Assembly: GCA_004535785.1 (NCBI GenBank)
Contig: SPIB01000001.1
Span: 771,141-835,140 of the forward strand
From: Gammaproteobacteria bacterium LSUCC0112
GTDB lineage: Bacteria > Pseudomonadota > Gammaproteobacteria > Pseudomonadales > Pseudohongiellaceae
Length of the DNA stretch: 64,000 nt
Reading direction: 5' to 3'
Shown here: positions 21,487-31,148 of the stretch, one piece after another
Numbering within the stretch: position 1 is the stretch's first letter
How the letters are laid out: every line of letters begins with the position of its first letter
Position numbers and translations under genes: made by a program
Notes under the pieces: model-generated
Told to the model about the DNA's origin: nothing
The model's database searches: none
Seen by the model: the letters and a program-made list of their open reading frames with translations, nothing else

Positions 21487-21550
21487 GGGGTCGGAGGCAT
21501 GCCTCTGGAAATGGGGTTGGAAATGGGGTCGGAGGCATGCCTCCGACCCC
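21487..21550. repeat. REP-like palindrome in two copies downstream of rpoD
   Basis: A perfect 26-bp palindrome at 21525-21550 reads GGGGTCGGAGGCA on one arm and its exact complement on the other. A partial first copy (19 identical bases) lies at 21487-21505, with the sequence GGAAATGGGGT repeated around it. It can form a strong hairpin between rpoD and the methyltransferase gene and may end rpoD transcription, though no T-run follows. The form resembles REP elements that are mobilised by Y1 (RAYT) transposases; no such transposase gene is in the window. Confidence 0.75.
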
Positions 21551-21572
21551 AATCCGTTAACCAAGGAAACTC

Positions 21573-22679
21573 ATGCAAAATGCCCTGAAGAGCATCATCA
21601 AAAAATTACCCGTCCTCCGCGAACTTGTCTCGCAACGCGACAAGTTGCATGCCGAGCTCAATCGCGTCACGCACGCATTTACTGCAGAAAAAACGCAACT
21701 CACCGCTGAACTGGCAGACTTACAACACCAGGTCGACACCGAAAAAGCCAGACGCGAAGCGGAATTAACCGCCCTGAAGTCAGAAATTGATACCAAAAGC
21801 AACCAACTGCAATCTGCCGCGACTGTATTAAAAGACGCCACACGCTTTGTACCACCGGGCCACTACTATTCGCCCATTCCCAATCTGCATGAAATCCAAC
21901 AAGACGATCAGAAAATATTCGGCAGCGTTCCGACACAGATCCCCGGCGTTGATATGCGCGAGGCAGAACAGCTCTCATTGTTAAGAGACTTTGCTGAACT
22001 TTATAAAGACATGCCGTTTCAGGCGCAAAAGCAGGACGGCTTGCGTTACCACTTTGAGAACCCGTCGTACTCCTACTCCGACGCCATCCTGCTGCACTGC
22101 ATGATCCGCCACGTTAAACCCAAACGCCTGATCGAAGTCGGCTCCGGTTACTCGTCATGCGTGACACTCGATACCAATGAGCGGTTTTTTGATGGGGCTA
22201 TCCACACGACCTTTATTGAACCCTACCCCGAGCTGTTTCTGTCGCTGATCAAAGACAGCGACAAAGACGCGGTTACCATTATCCCGACACGATTACAGGA
22301 CGTTGAGTTACCCGTGTTTGATGCGCTGCAGGCAAACGACATTCTGTTTATCGACTCCACCCATGTCAGCAAAATCAACAGCGACGTGAACTATATTATT
22401 TTTGAGATACTGCCGCGACTGGCGCCGGGCGTTGTGGTGCACTTTCATGATATCTTTTTCCCATTTGAGTACCCCAGAGAGTGGATTTACGAAGGACGCG
22501 CCTGGAACGAAGCCTATCAACTTCGCGCATTTTTACAGTACAACAGCGCGTTCAGTGTGATGCTGATGAACACTCAGATGGAGTATTTTCACGGCGACTT
22601 TTTTCAGCAACACCTGCCGCTGTGCCTGAAGAACTGGGGTGGCAGCATCTGGATTCAGAAACATGCAGAGCCTGTTTGA
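21573..22679 (+). CDS. Class I SAM-dependent methyltransferase with N-terminal coiled coil
   Basis: 368 residues. The first about 90 residues form a heptad-like coiled coil (REL..QRDKLHAELNRVTHAF.. to LKSEIDTKSNQLQ). The C-terminal domain is a Rossmann methyltransferase of the Methyltransf_24 kind: KPKRLIEVGSGYSSCVTL is motif I, FIEPYPELF the acidic strand 2, and NDILFIDSTHVSKI motif IV. The substrate is not known; related proteins act on sugars or small metabolites. It overlaps the following symporter gene by 17 bp. A GGAAAC sequence before the ATG may act as the ribosome-binding site. Confidence 0.75.
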   Translation: MQNALKSIIKKLPVLRELVSQRDKLHAELNRVTHAFTAEKTQLTAELADLQHQVDTEKARREAELTALKSEIDTKSNQLQSAATVLKDATRFVPPGHYYSPIPNLHEIQQDDQKIFGSVPTQIPGVDMREAEQLSLLRDFAELYKDMPFQAQKQDGLRYHFENPSYSYSDAILLHCMIRHVKPKRLIEVGSGYSSCVTLDTNERFFDGAIHTTFIEPYPELFLSLIKDSDKDAVTIIPTRLQDVELPVFDALQANDILFIDSTHVSKINSDVNYIIFEILPRLAPGVVVHFHDIFFPFEYPREWIYEGRAWNEAYQLRAFLQYNSAFSVMLMNTQMEYFHGDFFQQHLPLCLKNWGGSIWIQKHAEPV

Positions 22680-24249
22680 CAGCATCAACACGCTATTTGC
22701 TTTTATTCAACCGGTGTCCGACGCAGTCTGGGCATTCCCCACCCAGTTTGCGTTCTACTCAGCCATCCCCATCATCGGCCAGATGTCCATGGCCGTGCTG
22801 TTGTTGCTTGGCATGGGACTGGTATTCACCATAAGAACCGGCGTTGTGCAGACCTTCAGTTTTGCCGAAGCCTACCGCATCATCCTGCGACACCACCAAG
22901 CCAGCGCCACCGGCATCAGCCCCAAAGCCGCGTTTTTGCTCGGCCTCGCCATGCGCGTTGGCCCCGGCAATATTGTTGGCGTCACCGGTGCCATCAGCGT
23001 CGGCGGCCCCGGCGCACTGTTCTGGATGTGGGCCGCCGCCCTGCTGGGCATGGCCAGTGCGTTTACCGAATCGGTATTATCCCAGCTGTTTAAAGAGAAA
23101 AAAGACCAGGAGTTTGTCGGTGGCCTGCCGTTTTACGGCCGCAGCCTGCTCGGCGGCAAACGCTACGTCGGCGTATTTTTGTCCATCGCCTTTATTGTGT
23201 ACGCCCTGTTTAACCTGCCCTCACAAACCTTCAACGTCTTCACTGCGGTGGGCATGATCGCGGAAACCGTCACCGGCAGCGTTGCCGAGCGCCAGTCGCC
23301 GCTGTACTTCAGTATCGCCATTGTGCTGGTGATCAGCACCGCGTGGATGATTCTGGGAGGAATTCGCCGCGTCACGCGCTATACCAACGTCATGGTCCCC
23401 GTCATGGCCGTGGTGTTCTGCGCCCTGTCATTGCTGATAATTGTGCTCAATGCCAACCTGATCCCCACGTTTTTCAGCGAAGTGTTCACCGGCGCATTCT
23501 CGCCTGACGCCCTGTTTGGCGGCGCCATTGGTGTCGCCATTGCCGAAGGTGTACGACGCGGCCTGATGTCCAACGAAGCCGGCCAAGGCACCATCACCAT
23601 GGCCGCTGCCGCCGCCGACAACCGCCACCCCTGCGAACAAGGTTTTGTGCAAAGTCTCGGCGTGTTTGTCGACACCATTGTCATCTGCACACTCAGCGGC
23701 TTTATTGTGGTGATTGCCCAGCTCTGGCAAACCGCACCCGACGCGGCCGCGTGGAGCGCTGCCAGTGCATCGCGCATCGGCACCTATTTAGGCTCCGTGC
23801 AGTACCTGACACCCGCCTGGCTCAGCGACCCCGCCACCATCGTACTCAGCCTGTGTTACACGCTGTTTGCGTTTACCACACTGCTGGGCATGATCTCGTT
23901 TGCAGAAATCTCCGCCAACTTTATCTCGCGCTCTGAGCGCTTTATTTTGCTGATTCGGGTGCTGGGTGCCATGGTATTTGTGCCGTTCGGCGCCATGACG
24001 GTTTTAGCGGGATTGGAGCTCGGCAACCTGTGGGCGATTACCGACCTGACCAATATTGTGATGGTGTACCTGAATATTCCACTGCTAATGCTCGGCGCCC
24101 CCATCGTATTGAAGGCGCTGGCACACTACAAACGCACACGAGGCGGCAGCTTTAATTCAGCTGCCGACATCGGTGTGCAGACTGCGTACTGGGTTGAAGA
24201 CTTACAGCGACTCAACAAACGCAGCGATGTTAGCGATATCCGCATCTGA
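22663..24249 (+). CDS. Sodium:alanine/glycine symporter, AGCS family
   Basis: 528 residues from the ATG at 22663 (an upstream in-frame GTG at 22639 is possible). It is an integral membrane protein with about ten to eleven helices. The AGCS hallmark is intact: AMRVGPGNIVGVTGAISVGGPGALFWMW, then AAALLGMASAFTESVLSQLFK. Later come GVRRGLMSNEAGQGTITMAAAA, also highly conserved in the family, and the inner-helix repeat. It couples Na+ entry to uptake of alanine or glycine. Its end overlaps the cytochrome c gene by 48 bp tail to tail. Confidence 0.9.
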   Translation: MQSLFDSINTLFAFIQPVSDAVWAFPTQFAFYSAIPIIGQMSMAVLLLLGMGLVFTIRTGVVQTFSFAEAYRIILRHHQASATGISPKAAFLLGLAMRVGPGNIVGVTGAISVGGPGALFWMWAAALLGMASAFTESVLSQLFKEKKDQEFVGGLPFYGRSLLGGKRYVGVFLSIAFIVYALFNLPSQTFNVFTAVGMIAETVTGSVAERQSPLYFSIAIVLVISTAWMILGGIRRVTRYTNVMVPVMAVVFCALSLLIIVLNANLIPTFFSEVFTGAFSPDALFGGAIGVAIAEGVRRGLMSNEAGQGTITMAAAAADNRHPCEQGFVQSLGVFVDTIVICTLSGFIVVIAQLWQTAPDAAAWSAASASRIGTYLGSVQYLTPAWLSDPATIVLSLCYTLFAFTTLLGMISFAEISANFISRSERFILLIRVLGAMVFVPFGAMTVLAGLELGNLWAITDLTNIVMVYLNIPLLMLGAPIVLKALAHYKRTRGGSFNSAADIGVQTAYWVEDLQRLNKRSDVSDIRI

Positions 24250-24636
24250 CAACGCCGCTGCAGAAGCAAACATCAGCGCGCTTTGCGGGCCACGTGTTTC
24301 ACGGTTTTTGTAAGCAGTCAGCGCAGTGTTCACAAAGCTCGCATCACGACCCGCCAGTTGCGGACCAACGCCACCTTCGCCACCCGCGCCATGGCAAGCT
24401 GTGCAACCCGCAAACGCAGTTTTGCCCAGCTCAGCCGGGCTTGCAGACGCTGCCGCTGCTGCCGCCGCACGCTGTTGATCCAGGATATTGCCGTTGGCAG
24501 CCACGTACGCCTCGTAACACTCACCGGTACAGGTGTGCACGCGCGCCTGCTCAGGCACATCGCGATTTGCCATCGCAGTGGTCACAACCACGCCAGTAAA
24601 CAGAAGAGCAAACAACGGAATCAGCAGATCTTTCAT
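24202..24636 (-). CDS. Secreted class I c-type cytochrome (cytochrome c5/c553-like)
   Basis: 144 residues from the ATG at 24636, which gives a signal peptide (MKDLLIPLFALLFTGVVVTTAMA); the 24-residue upstream extension is polar and unlikely. The mature protein has one haem site, GCTACHGAGGEGGVGP (CxxCH), with a distal methionine in SALMFASAAALSD. An extra N-terminal pair, HTCTGECYEAY, is not a haem motif but could bind metal or form a disulfide. An Ala-rich linker joins the two parts. Probably a periplasmic electron carrier. It is a lone gene between the symporter and the tRNA. Confidence 0.87.
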   Translation of the reverse strand: MKDLLIPLFALLFTGVVVTTAMANRDVPEQARVHTCTGECYEAYVAANGNILDQQRAAAAAAASASPAELGKTAFAGCTACHGAGGEGGVGPQLAGRDASFVNTALTAYKNRETRGPQSALMFASAAALSDADIANIAAFVESL

Positions 24637-24901
24637 AACAGCTCCAGAAGTAGTTAGCGCCCTTTGATTCGCACGAGTGCTCCGCGCGGATTTGCAATCA
24701 ACATGCAAACGCCGTCGGCCCGGGCAGGGTGCCGGAAAAAATTAATTGATGTGTTAGTTATTATGTTCTGACACACCCAGCTCCGATTAACGAAGCTGGT
24801 ACGACAATGCCTAGTCTCGACATGCCCTGAATTCTGGGCTGGCGTGATCAGCAGTTCGGCCTTATACTTCGCGTCTCGTTTTTCAACGACACTTCAATAT
24901 A

Positions 24902-24978
<77 letters not shown>

Positions 24979-25344
24979 CCTTTTCAGGGGTTTTCTGCTG
25001 AAAATCTCTTACTTTTCAACCAGATGCCGAGCAATCAACGGACTTTTGGCCGGTATAAGTGACGGACTATCAATCCGTTACTCATCATTCAGCCCCTACC
25101 AGATACGTGTCGCGTGCAACTCCAATGTGTCCCGAGCGCGGGCGGCATTATAGCCCTGTGCTGGGGATTTGTCGTTATGTCGGCGGGGATCTGGGGAAGT
25201 TTAGGGGAGATAGTGACAAGGGGTTGTCGATCTGGAGATGTGGCACGATTTCCAATTGAGAAGTTATTTGTTGTTATGGATGATTACCTCCCCGCGACCA
25301 CCCCTTCTGCAACTTGAAAAATCATATTGATACTCTTCAAGGCT
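24979..25344. other. Intergenic region between the tRNA and the island genes
   Basis: No convincing gene; short ORFs here lack a recognisable product. A weak TTTTCAG/CTGAAAA hairpin (24981-25004) directly follows the tRNA and may be its terminator. At 25062-25078 a 5-bp stem with a 7-base loop (ACGGA-N7-TCCGT) copies the shape of the tRNA anticodon arm. No integrase, transposase or full repeat of the tRNA 3' end was found. Confidence 0.5.
25062..25083. repeat. Anticodon-arm-like repeat, possible island attachment remnant
   Basis: Shares the pattern CGGA-N7-TCCGTT-N2-TC with the anticodon arm of the tRNA at 24930-24950 and with 34840-34860 on the far side of the minus-strand island genes. Here the loop is CTATCAA. 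Tyrosine recombinases often use tRNA anticodon or T arms as attachment cores, so these may mark past integration events. The loops differ between copies, so this is only suggestive. Confidence 0.35.
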
Positions 25345-27552
25345 TCAATCTCGACGATCACTAAAGTGACGAAGAAGCCACTTCTGAGCATTACATATAT
25401 CAAATGCCCTAGCCCCATATCCGACAGTGAGAAGGTCTTCAGGCAAAAACTCGTCAAACTTATCCACCCGCTTCTCTAACACTGAACGAGCAAGCTCTGT
25501 TGCACTAGGTAGCTGTGAGCTAGCAAATGAATTTAATGTCTGCGTCAGTTCAGTAATCGATGATCGGCTTATCTCAATCACCCCCGCATAATGGCCAACC
25601 TCATACCCACTCAAAACGAGTAGGGCTGCAATTGTATTGACCGTTTTGTCACCAAGCCAGGTAAAAATTTCAGTGCTACTACCATTCTGAAGCAGTACGT
25701 TCTGCTGTAATCCAGCTGCCTGGAAAAAAGTAACACTTTCCTGAAACAGACCCTGAGCCAACTTGTCGGCGAAATCCAACTTCTGTCCAGAGACAGCTAT
25801 CCTATAATCACCTTCACAGAGAATATTAAACATCTCCTGACGCACAGTGTCATGCACTGCCATCCCGCTACCACCAAAATTGGGCGGCTTTCCACCTACA
25901 GCTTTTTTGACAAAAATAGTCTTTTTTTCGCTATCGATGTCGATGACTAGCCACCGTTTACCTCCAAAGATAATGTGCTGACCAACTAATACCATTGAAT
26001 CAACAGGAAGGGTACCAAGAGTTTTGGTTCCACTGACAATCCGGAATTCTTCGGGAGTTTTGAAAACTGCGTAAAATGAATAGTGGCTGGAAATGCGCTC
26101 ACCAATTACCCCTAAAACCAACTCTCCACTCTCTAACTGAATGATTAGCTCTGTGCCACCCATATGCTGCAGCAGAGCTTTGAAGTCTTGCACAGTAATT
26201 TTTTGGAATGGCCCCTCCCGGCATAGCAGATTGAATAACTGGTCAGCTCTAATCCCTCCCCATTGCGCAATAACAGCAAGGATCTGATGCAATAACGTAG
26301 AAAAGTGATAGAGCGTTGTATCAGCAGGTTCATACCATTTACTGCTGATCAGTAGCCTGATCATTGCAAAAGATTGAATTAACTCTAGACGAAGTTTATC
26401 GACAATGCTGGAGTCTTTGGTAAGTTCATCTTCCGCAATCAACATACGCATAATTGACGGGCCACCGCGTCGGCCAGAGCGCCCCACCCTCTGGCGCAGA
26501 CTCGAAACAGAGTGCGGGGCAGTTACCTGAACAACAGAATTGACCTTGCCGATATCAATACCTAGCTCAAGAGTCATGGTACATATAGCAGTTGTAGGAT
26601 ACTGATCATGCTGAAGACGTTTTTCGAGACTCTCCCTAAGTTCCTTCGACAAGGAACCATGGTGAGGAAAGAATTCATTTGGCACCAACTGCTTCTCGCA
26701 CATGTCACAAAGCGTTGCCGCTATACTCTCAGTTCTTTTACGGCTGTTTGCAAAGACTAAATGGTTACCTCCACGGCAAAATTTAAAGAGATCTTCGCAA
26801 ATCTTATGCTCTGCATCGATTGGTGTTTCTTTGTTTAATTGTGCAGTATTGAGATAGCCTTTGACCTGCACCTTTAAAGCCGAAGTGGAATTTGAGTCTC
26901 GAATAATTTTACAGGGCAAAGACTTATTGGGGCGCAACGACAATGGGACTTTCTCTACTTCGCCCAGCGTGGCACTCAATGCAACTCTAGGTATGGGTGT
27001 TTGCAAACGCCCTAAAAGATGTTCTAGACGATGAAGAAGTGACAGCAAATGATGTCCACGTTCTGTTCCCAAAAAAGCATGGAACTCATCAACCACAATG
27101 TATTTTAAAGCTGAAAATGCCGACTTCACCCAACCAGCATCACGAATCATTAAGGACTCAAGCGATTCCGGGGTAATTAGGACTATGCCCGACGGAGAAG
27201 CCCTAAGTTTATTTTTTTTGCTCTGAGGGCTGTCTCCATGCCAAGGGGTGACTGACATGGAAACCAAGTCAGACAAACCTTCTAAGCGCCTGTCCTGATC
27301 ATTTATTAATGCTTTCAAGGGACTAATATAAAGAATACCAACACCATATTCCTGATCTGCAATCGCACTGATCGCGGGCATAAAAAAGGCCTCAGTCTTT
27401 CCCGAAGCAGTTGAAGCACTTATTAAAACATCTGTGTTGGCTGACAATATCGGCTCAATGGCTAGGCACTGGATTTCTCGTAGGCTGTCCCAACCTTGCT
27501 GGAAAATCCAGCGCTGAACTCTGACGTCAAGCCTCTCGTGTTCATTTCTCAT
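25345..27552 (-). CDS. Superfamily 2 DEAD/DEAH helicase, Lhr/BrxHI-like
   Basis: 735 residues. The SF2 motifs are intact: Q-like LREIQCLAI, Walker A ASTASGKTEA (residues 46-55), motif Ia ISPLKALINDQ, DEFH at 155-158, SAT at 193-195, HHGSLSKELRE, and motif VI QRVGRSGRRGG near 354-364. The large C-terminal part with SKWYEP and IIFGGKRWLVIDID resembles Lhr-type helicases and BrxHI of type 2 BREX. It probably unwinds or translocates on nucleic acid. Its ATG overlaps the ATPase stop by 4 bp, so it is the last gene of a tightly coupled three-gene operon. The sequence is visibly A+T-richer than the flanking core. Confidence 0.85.
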   Translation of the reverse strand: MRNEHERLDVRVQRWIFQQGWDSLREIQCLAIEPILSANTDVLISASTASGKTEAFFMPAISAIADQEYGVGILYISPLKALINDQDRRLEGLSDLVSMSVTPWHGDSPQSKKNKLRASPSGIVLITPESLESLMIRDAGWVKSAFSALKYIVVDEFHAFLGTERGHHLLSLLHRLEHLLGRLQTPIPRVALSATLGEVEKVPLSLRPNKSLPCKIIRDSNSTSALKVQVKGYLNTAQLNKETPIDAEHKICEDLFKFCRGGNHLVFANSRKRTESIAATLCDMCEKQLVPNEFFPHHGSLSKELRESLEKRLQHDQYPTTAICTMTLELGIDIGKVNSVVQVTAPHSVSSLRQRVGRSGRRGGPSIMRMLIAEDELTKDSSIVDKLRLELIQSFAMIRLLISSKWYEPADTTLYHFSTLLHQILAVIAQWGGIRADQLFNLLCREGPFQKITVQDFKALLQHMGGTELIIQLESGELVLGVIGERISSHYSFYAVFKTPEEFRIVSGTKTLGTLPVDSMVLVGQHIIFGGKRWLVIDIDSEKKTIFVKKAVGGKPPNFGGSGMAVHDTVRQEMFNILCEGDYRIAVSGQKLDFADKLAQGLFQESVTFFQAAGLQQNVLLQNGSSTEIFTWLGDKTVNTIAALLVLSGYEVGHYAGVIEISRSSITELTQTLNSFASSQLPSATELARSVLEKRVDKFDEFLPEDLLTVGYGARAFDICNAQKWLLRHFSDRRD

Positions 27553-28856
27553 AACTTGAAGTCAGCCAAGTCTTCGTCAGTTTCTTCGATATTCATTTCT
27601 ACATCCGAAGGCTTGTCGTCTTCAATAGCCACCGTAGCAATCAGAGAATTCCACGATATGCTTGGGTTCTGATCAATGACCGCGAGCATATCTAAGAATG
27701 CTTTAATAGTGTTACGGGGTGTTCTGAAGTAGGCGTCTCCGATTGTTTGACTGCAGTGCTTCAAAAAAGCTTTCAAAGACTCATCAGGGACCAGATACAT
27801 GCTTTCGTCCCCTTCAGCGTAAACATGTCGTAAATTTTTGAGCAGTATGTAGAGTTCTTCTGGAGTTAAGCTTGCCAAATGAAGGGCAGGAGATGTGTAG
27901 TCAATTACACCAGCTTGTTTAGCAAAGGTATTCCCAGCAAGCCTTGACTGCAGCGCCTCGTAGCTATACAGACCTTTTCGAGGATCTAGAAGGAATTCAG
28001 GTGTTCCACCAAGCAGAAAGCCCAAGTGCTGGGCACTTCCTTGAAGACAGTCATTGAGAATGCGCAAAATTTGTTCGTAGTTTGACATCCGGGCGGCTGT
28101 GTTATTCAGCTTGTATAAATTTACCATTTCATCCAAGTACACCAGCAGCCCCTGATAACCTGCTTGGCAAACGAACAAGCTCATCAACTTCAGTGAATCA
28201 TAAAACGATGTATCTGAAATAATTGTTCTTACACCGAGATCGTTACGAGCATCTGTTTTGGTTGAATACTCAGCTCGCAACCACTTTATGGCATTTGATT
28301 TAAGTAGCTCATTGTCTGCCTCATGCCCGTTCCAATAGGCCTCAACAACCTTGGCAAAATCGTATCCACCAACAAGCTCAGAAAGTGAAGACAATTTTTC
28401 ATGAATAACAGCATTAATACTCTTGCCGGTATTATCTGCTTCAATTCTGGCTTCAGTGATAAACTTTTCAACAATACTTGTTAGTCCATTACCATCAGGC
28501 TTATTTCGAGTGGATAAATTGCGCATCAGCTCAGAGTAAAGGTTTCTCGCTTGGCCTGCAGAGGCGTGTATTCGCCTATCGGGTGATAGGTCAGCGTTCA
28601 CAGTAACCAATTTTCTTTCTAACGCAATCGCTCGTACGACACTCAAAAAAAATGTTTTACCTGAGCCATAGTCCCCGACAATAACTCTGAAAGCAGAGCC
28701 TCCATCGGAAATTCGTTCTATATCTTGAATCATAGCCTTTAGCTCGTTTACCCGGCCAACCTGAATATGTTGGATTCCTATCTTGGGCGTTACGCCAGCC
28801 TTCAGCGATTGGATAATTGCATCCTTTTCCTTAGAGCGAATTCTCTTGGCAAGCAT
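27549..28856 (-). CDS. BrxD-like P-loop ATPase (DUF2791)
   Basis: 435 residues. The P-loop GDYGSGKT is at residues 61-68 and the Walker B GLLVYLDEM at about 236-244. The opening QVGRVNELKAMIQDIERI and the sequence around NYEQILRILNDCLQG and LLGGTPEFLLDPRKGLYSYEALQSRL match the ATPase family found as BrxD in type 2 BREX and beside TerB_N proteins. An acidic C-terminal tail ends the protein. It overlaps the helicase start (ATGA) and follows the TerB gene by 3 bp, so the three are certainly co-expressed. It likely powers or loads the helicase. The exact biochemical role is unknown. Confidence 0.85.
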   Translation of the reverse strand: MLAKRIRSKEKDAIIQSLKAGVTPKIGIQHIQVGRVNELKAMIQDIERISDGGSAFRVIVGDYGSGKTFFLSVVRAIALERKLVTVNADLSPDRRIHASAGQARNLYSELMRNLSTRNKPDGNGLTSIVEKFITEARIEADNTGKSINAVIHEKLSSLSELVGGYDFAKVVEAYWNGHEADNELLKSNAIKWLRAEYSTKTDARNDLGVRTIISDTSFYDSLKLMSLFVCQAGYQGLLVYLDEMVNLYKLNNTAARMSNYEQILRILNDCLQGSAQHLGFLLGGTPEFLLDPRKGLYSYEALQSRLAGNTFAKQAGVIDYTSPALHLASLTPEELYILLKNLRHVYAEGDESMYLVPDESLKAFLKHCSQTIGDAYFRTPRNTIKAFLDMLAVIDQNPSISWNSLIATVAIEDDKPSDVEMNIEETDEDLADFKL

Positions 28857-28859
28857 TTT

Positions 28860-31148
28860 TTATCCTTTTAATTCTTCAACTATTTCAAGGTCAACATAGA
28901 TATTCCCATCGTCATCCAATACTGGCGCATCAACTTTTTCGTATGCCCAATCATTAATAGTCTCGATTGCGCCATCAACCATCAAATTCAATTTTCCGCA
29001 AAGTTCATGAACATCATGACGAGCCCAAATTGATTTAGTAATTAACTCTTCAAAGAGTGCTTTATGAGCTAGGCTAAGGCTACCTTGATGATTATCAGAT
29101 TGAGATGGCTGTTCAGGCGCTGGGTCATCTTCTATCGCAAAAATATTCTCAAGTATTGTTTTAGCATCACTCGTATAGCTCTCGTGCATCGCCAGAATAC
29201 CCTCATCCAGCTCAAATGCTTCTTTGCTATTTTCAGAGCCTGACGTTGAAGAGACGGAGACTCTATGAGAGGCAGTAAATTGATGGATATCAATTGTGAC
29301 CATTGATCTATCAAGACCCAAAGCGGTATATAGTTTTTCAATTTGTTTTATTTCGACCGCATCAATCCTCCCGTCAGCGAGAGCAATTGAAATGATGAAC
29401 TTCTTTAGGAAATCTGTTTGATTCTTATCTAGCAAAGCAATTTTTGTATTTAGTCCAGCTGAATTTATGGGGCTATTCAACAGCCACGTTGAGTAAGCAA
29501 ATAGGGAGTTTTTCTCAGTTATTGACAACTTGTCGTCATATTCAATAAGCCTGTTCAAGGCCAACTCTTCATTTTGCTTAACAGTCTGATCGACAGTGGC
29601 TACTATTGCTCCCAGTCGTAGAGCAAGCATTACCTGAAGATATGCAGGGCTTGGCTCGAAGAACTCACCATGGCCAGGTGCAAACAAAACAATGTTGTCA
29701 CTTATTTTAAACTTCGCTAGGTGGAAACGTTGATCCGGTGCTATGCCAATACCCGCTTTAGTGGCCAAATTGGTAAGTAGATCTATATCTTTTTTGCCAA
29801 TAATTTTGGGCAGCGGCATCCCGGTATGAGACCAAAAATCACGAACTGTCGTCTGCCCTTTGTTGTTCTGAATAAGTTGCTCTGCCCATAGCTTAAATGA
29901 TTCGATCAAAGGTGAAGTTGTTTCATTTACCAATATCTTAGGCAGTAACATTAACGCTGAAATGTCGTTTTTTGATGTACCCTCTTTACCCAAGTACCGG
30001 CTGTAGCTATTGAGTTCACTGGTGCATTGTTCAGCTATAGGGACGAGTTTGTTTATTGGCGCTTTTAAGACACTCGGGTCCGGCAATTCTTCCAAATCTA
30101 AATTAACTCCTGAGATACCACTACTTGCTGAGTGATAGGACAGAGAGAGTTTTGTCTTGTTCGGTTTTACCAAAAAGCCACTACTAAATTTTTCATTGAA
30201 CCTAATCCTGAATAACTGCCTGAACTCTTTTTCGCATCGTCGCGCTGGTGTTTTTAGTGAATATTCATATGTGTTTTTTAACCAATCTAATGCGAGATCT
30301 GCATCAACTGGTATCCCTTTTGAAACTGCAGTTGCCAACTTAACTTTAAAAGATAGTGCGTTGTTTGTTTCTGGTATATCTGCTGTTCTATGTTGAAGTA
30401 AAGCTGGCCTGAACAACGCCATTAATTCCAAGAAATTTGCGGAATAACTTCTAAATGAGCGATTTTCTACAAATACGTTGCTAAGCCTGAGAACCTCTTC
30501 AAAGATGTCCATGAACTCCTGATCATTTACAACATTATTTGTCCTGTTCTCAATAACTCGTCTTTCAAGCCCATAGAAGTACATGAATACATAGCCGATC
30601 GGGGTGTTGGGGGATGTGCGATCCGATGCCAAGAAATCAAGGTAAGCAGCCCTACATCCCTTTGAGAGAGTTGCATAGCTAGGCCAGTATCCAAGAGACT
30701 CGTCAGTATGTAAGCTTGGGCCCGTTAATTCATATCTGGGCAACGCCGGTCTTTGTTCATCAACCAAAGAAGGTTCAACTCCGTAACCGGAAAGGGAGTT
30801 CAATATCCCTCCAAAATAAAAAAATCCTCTGGAAATTTGCCTGCCATGAATGGTTAGTTGCTCATTTTTGTCAATCCAGCGCCCCTTGTTTCTATTGGGA
30901 GACTTCTCTGCTTCCCGGCCAAAGCTTGTATGGATACTGAAGGTGGCAAAAACATCGTCCTCATCGTCCTCCTCGTAACGAGCGGGGGAGGGGGCAGGGG
31001 CAGAACGAGTGCTGGCTGAGTGGTTTTCTTCAGCGTGTGTTTCCGCTCGCGCTATACTGTTTGTACGATTAGAAGCGCTCGAATTATGCATTGCTGATGC
31101 AAGTATGTAGAGGATATATAGAACGGCAGCGCCGATCACGAATTCCAT
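28860..31148 (-). CDS. Membrane-anchored TerB_N / TerB / TerB_C domain protein
   Basis: 762 residues. A single N-terminal membrane helix (residues 3-19, IGAAVLYILYILASA) is followed by a low-complexity acidic linker (about 25-70). The TerB_N domain starts near WIDKNEQLTIHGRQISRGFFYFGG (about 91) and contains LGYWPSYATLSKGCRAAYLDF and GYVFMYFYGLERRVIE (184-200), both hallmark stretches. A TerB-like helical domain is seen near FIISIALADGRIDAVEIKQIEKLYTALGL, and a TerB_C region closes the protein. In the Ter-associated systems described by Aravind and colleagues this protein pairs with an ATPase and a helicase, as here. The membrane anchor suggests the complex works at the inner membrane. First gene of the operon. 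Confidence 0.83.
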   Translation of the reverse strand: MEFVIGAAVLYILYILASAMHNSSASNRTNSIARAETHAEENHSASTRSAPAPSPARYEEDDEDDVFATFSIHTSFGREAEKSPNRNKGRWIDKNEQLTIHGRQISRGFFYFGGILNSLSGYGVEPSLVDEQRPALPRYELTGPSLHTDESLGYWPSYATLSKGCRAAYLDFLASDRTSPNTPIGYVFMYFYGLERRVIENRTNNVVNDQEFMDIFEEVLRLSNVFVENRSFRSYSANFLELMALFRPALLQHRTADIPETNNALSFKVKLATAVSKGIPVDADLALDWLKNTYEYSLKTPARRCEKEFRQLFRIRFNEKFSSGFLVKPNKTKLSLSYHSASSGISGVNLDLEELPDPSVLKAPINKLVPIAEQCTSELNSYSRYLGKEGTSKNDISALMLLPKILVNETTSPLIESFKLWAEQLIQNNKGQTTVRDFWSHTGMPLPKIIGKKDIDLLTNLATKAGIGIAPDQRFHLAKFKISDNIVLFAPGHGEFFEPSPAYLQVMLALRLGAIVATVDQTVKQNEELALNRLIEYDDKLSITEKNSLFAYSTWLLNSPINSAGLNTKIALLDKNQTDFLKKFIISIALADGRIDAVEIKQIEKLYTALGLDRSMVTIDIHQFTASHRVSVSSTSGSENSKEAFELDEGILAMHESYTSDAKTILENIFAIEDDPAPEQPSQSDNHQGSLSLAHKALFEELITKSIWARHDVHELCGKLNLMVDGAIETINDWAYEKVDAPVLDDDGNIYVDLEIVEELKG

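Noticed and set aside
25345-31148. A complete type 2 BREX locus
   Set aside because: Only the BrxD-like and BrxHI-like parts are present. No PglX methylase, PglZ phosphatase or BrxC was seen, and TerB_N is not a BREX core gene.
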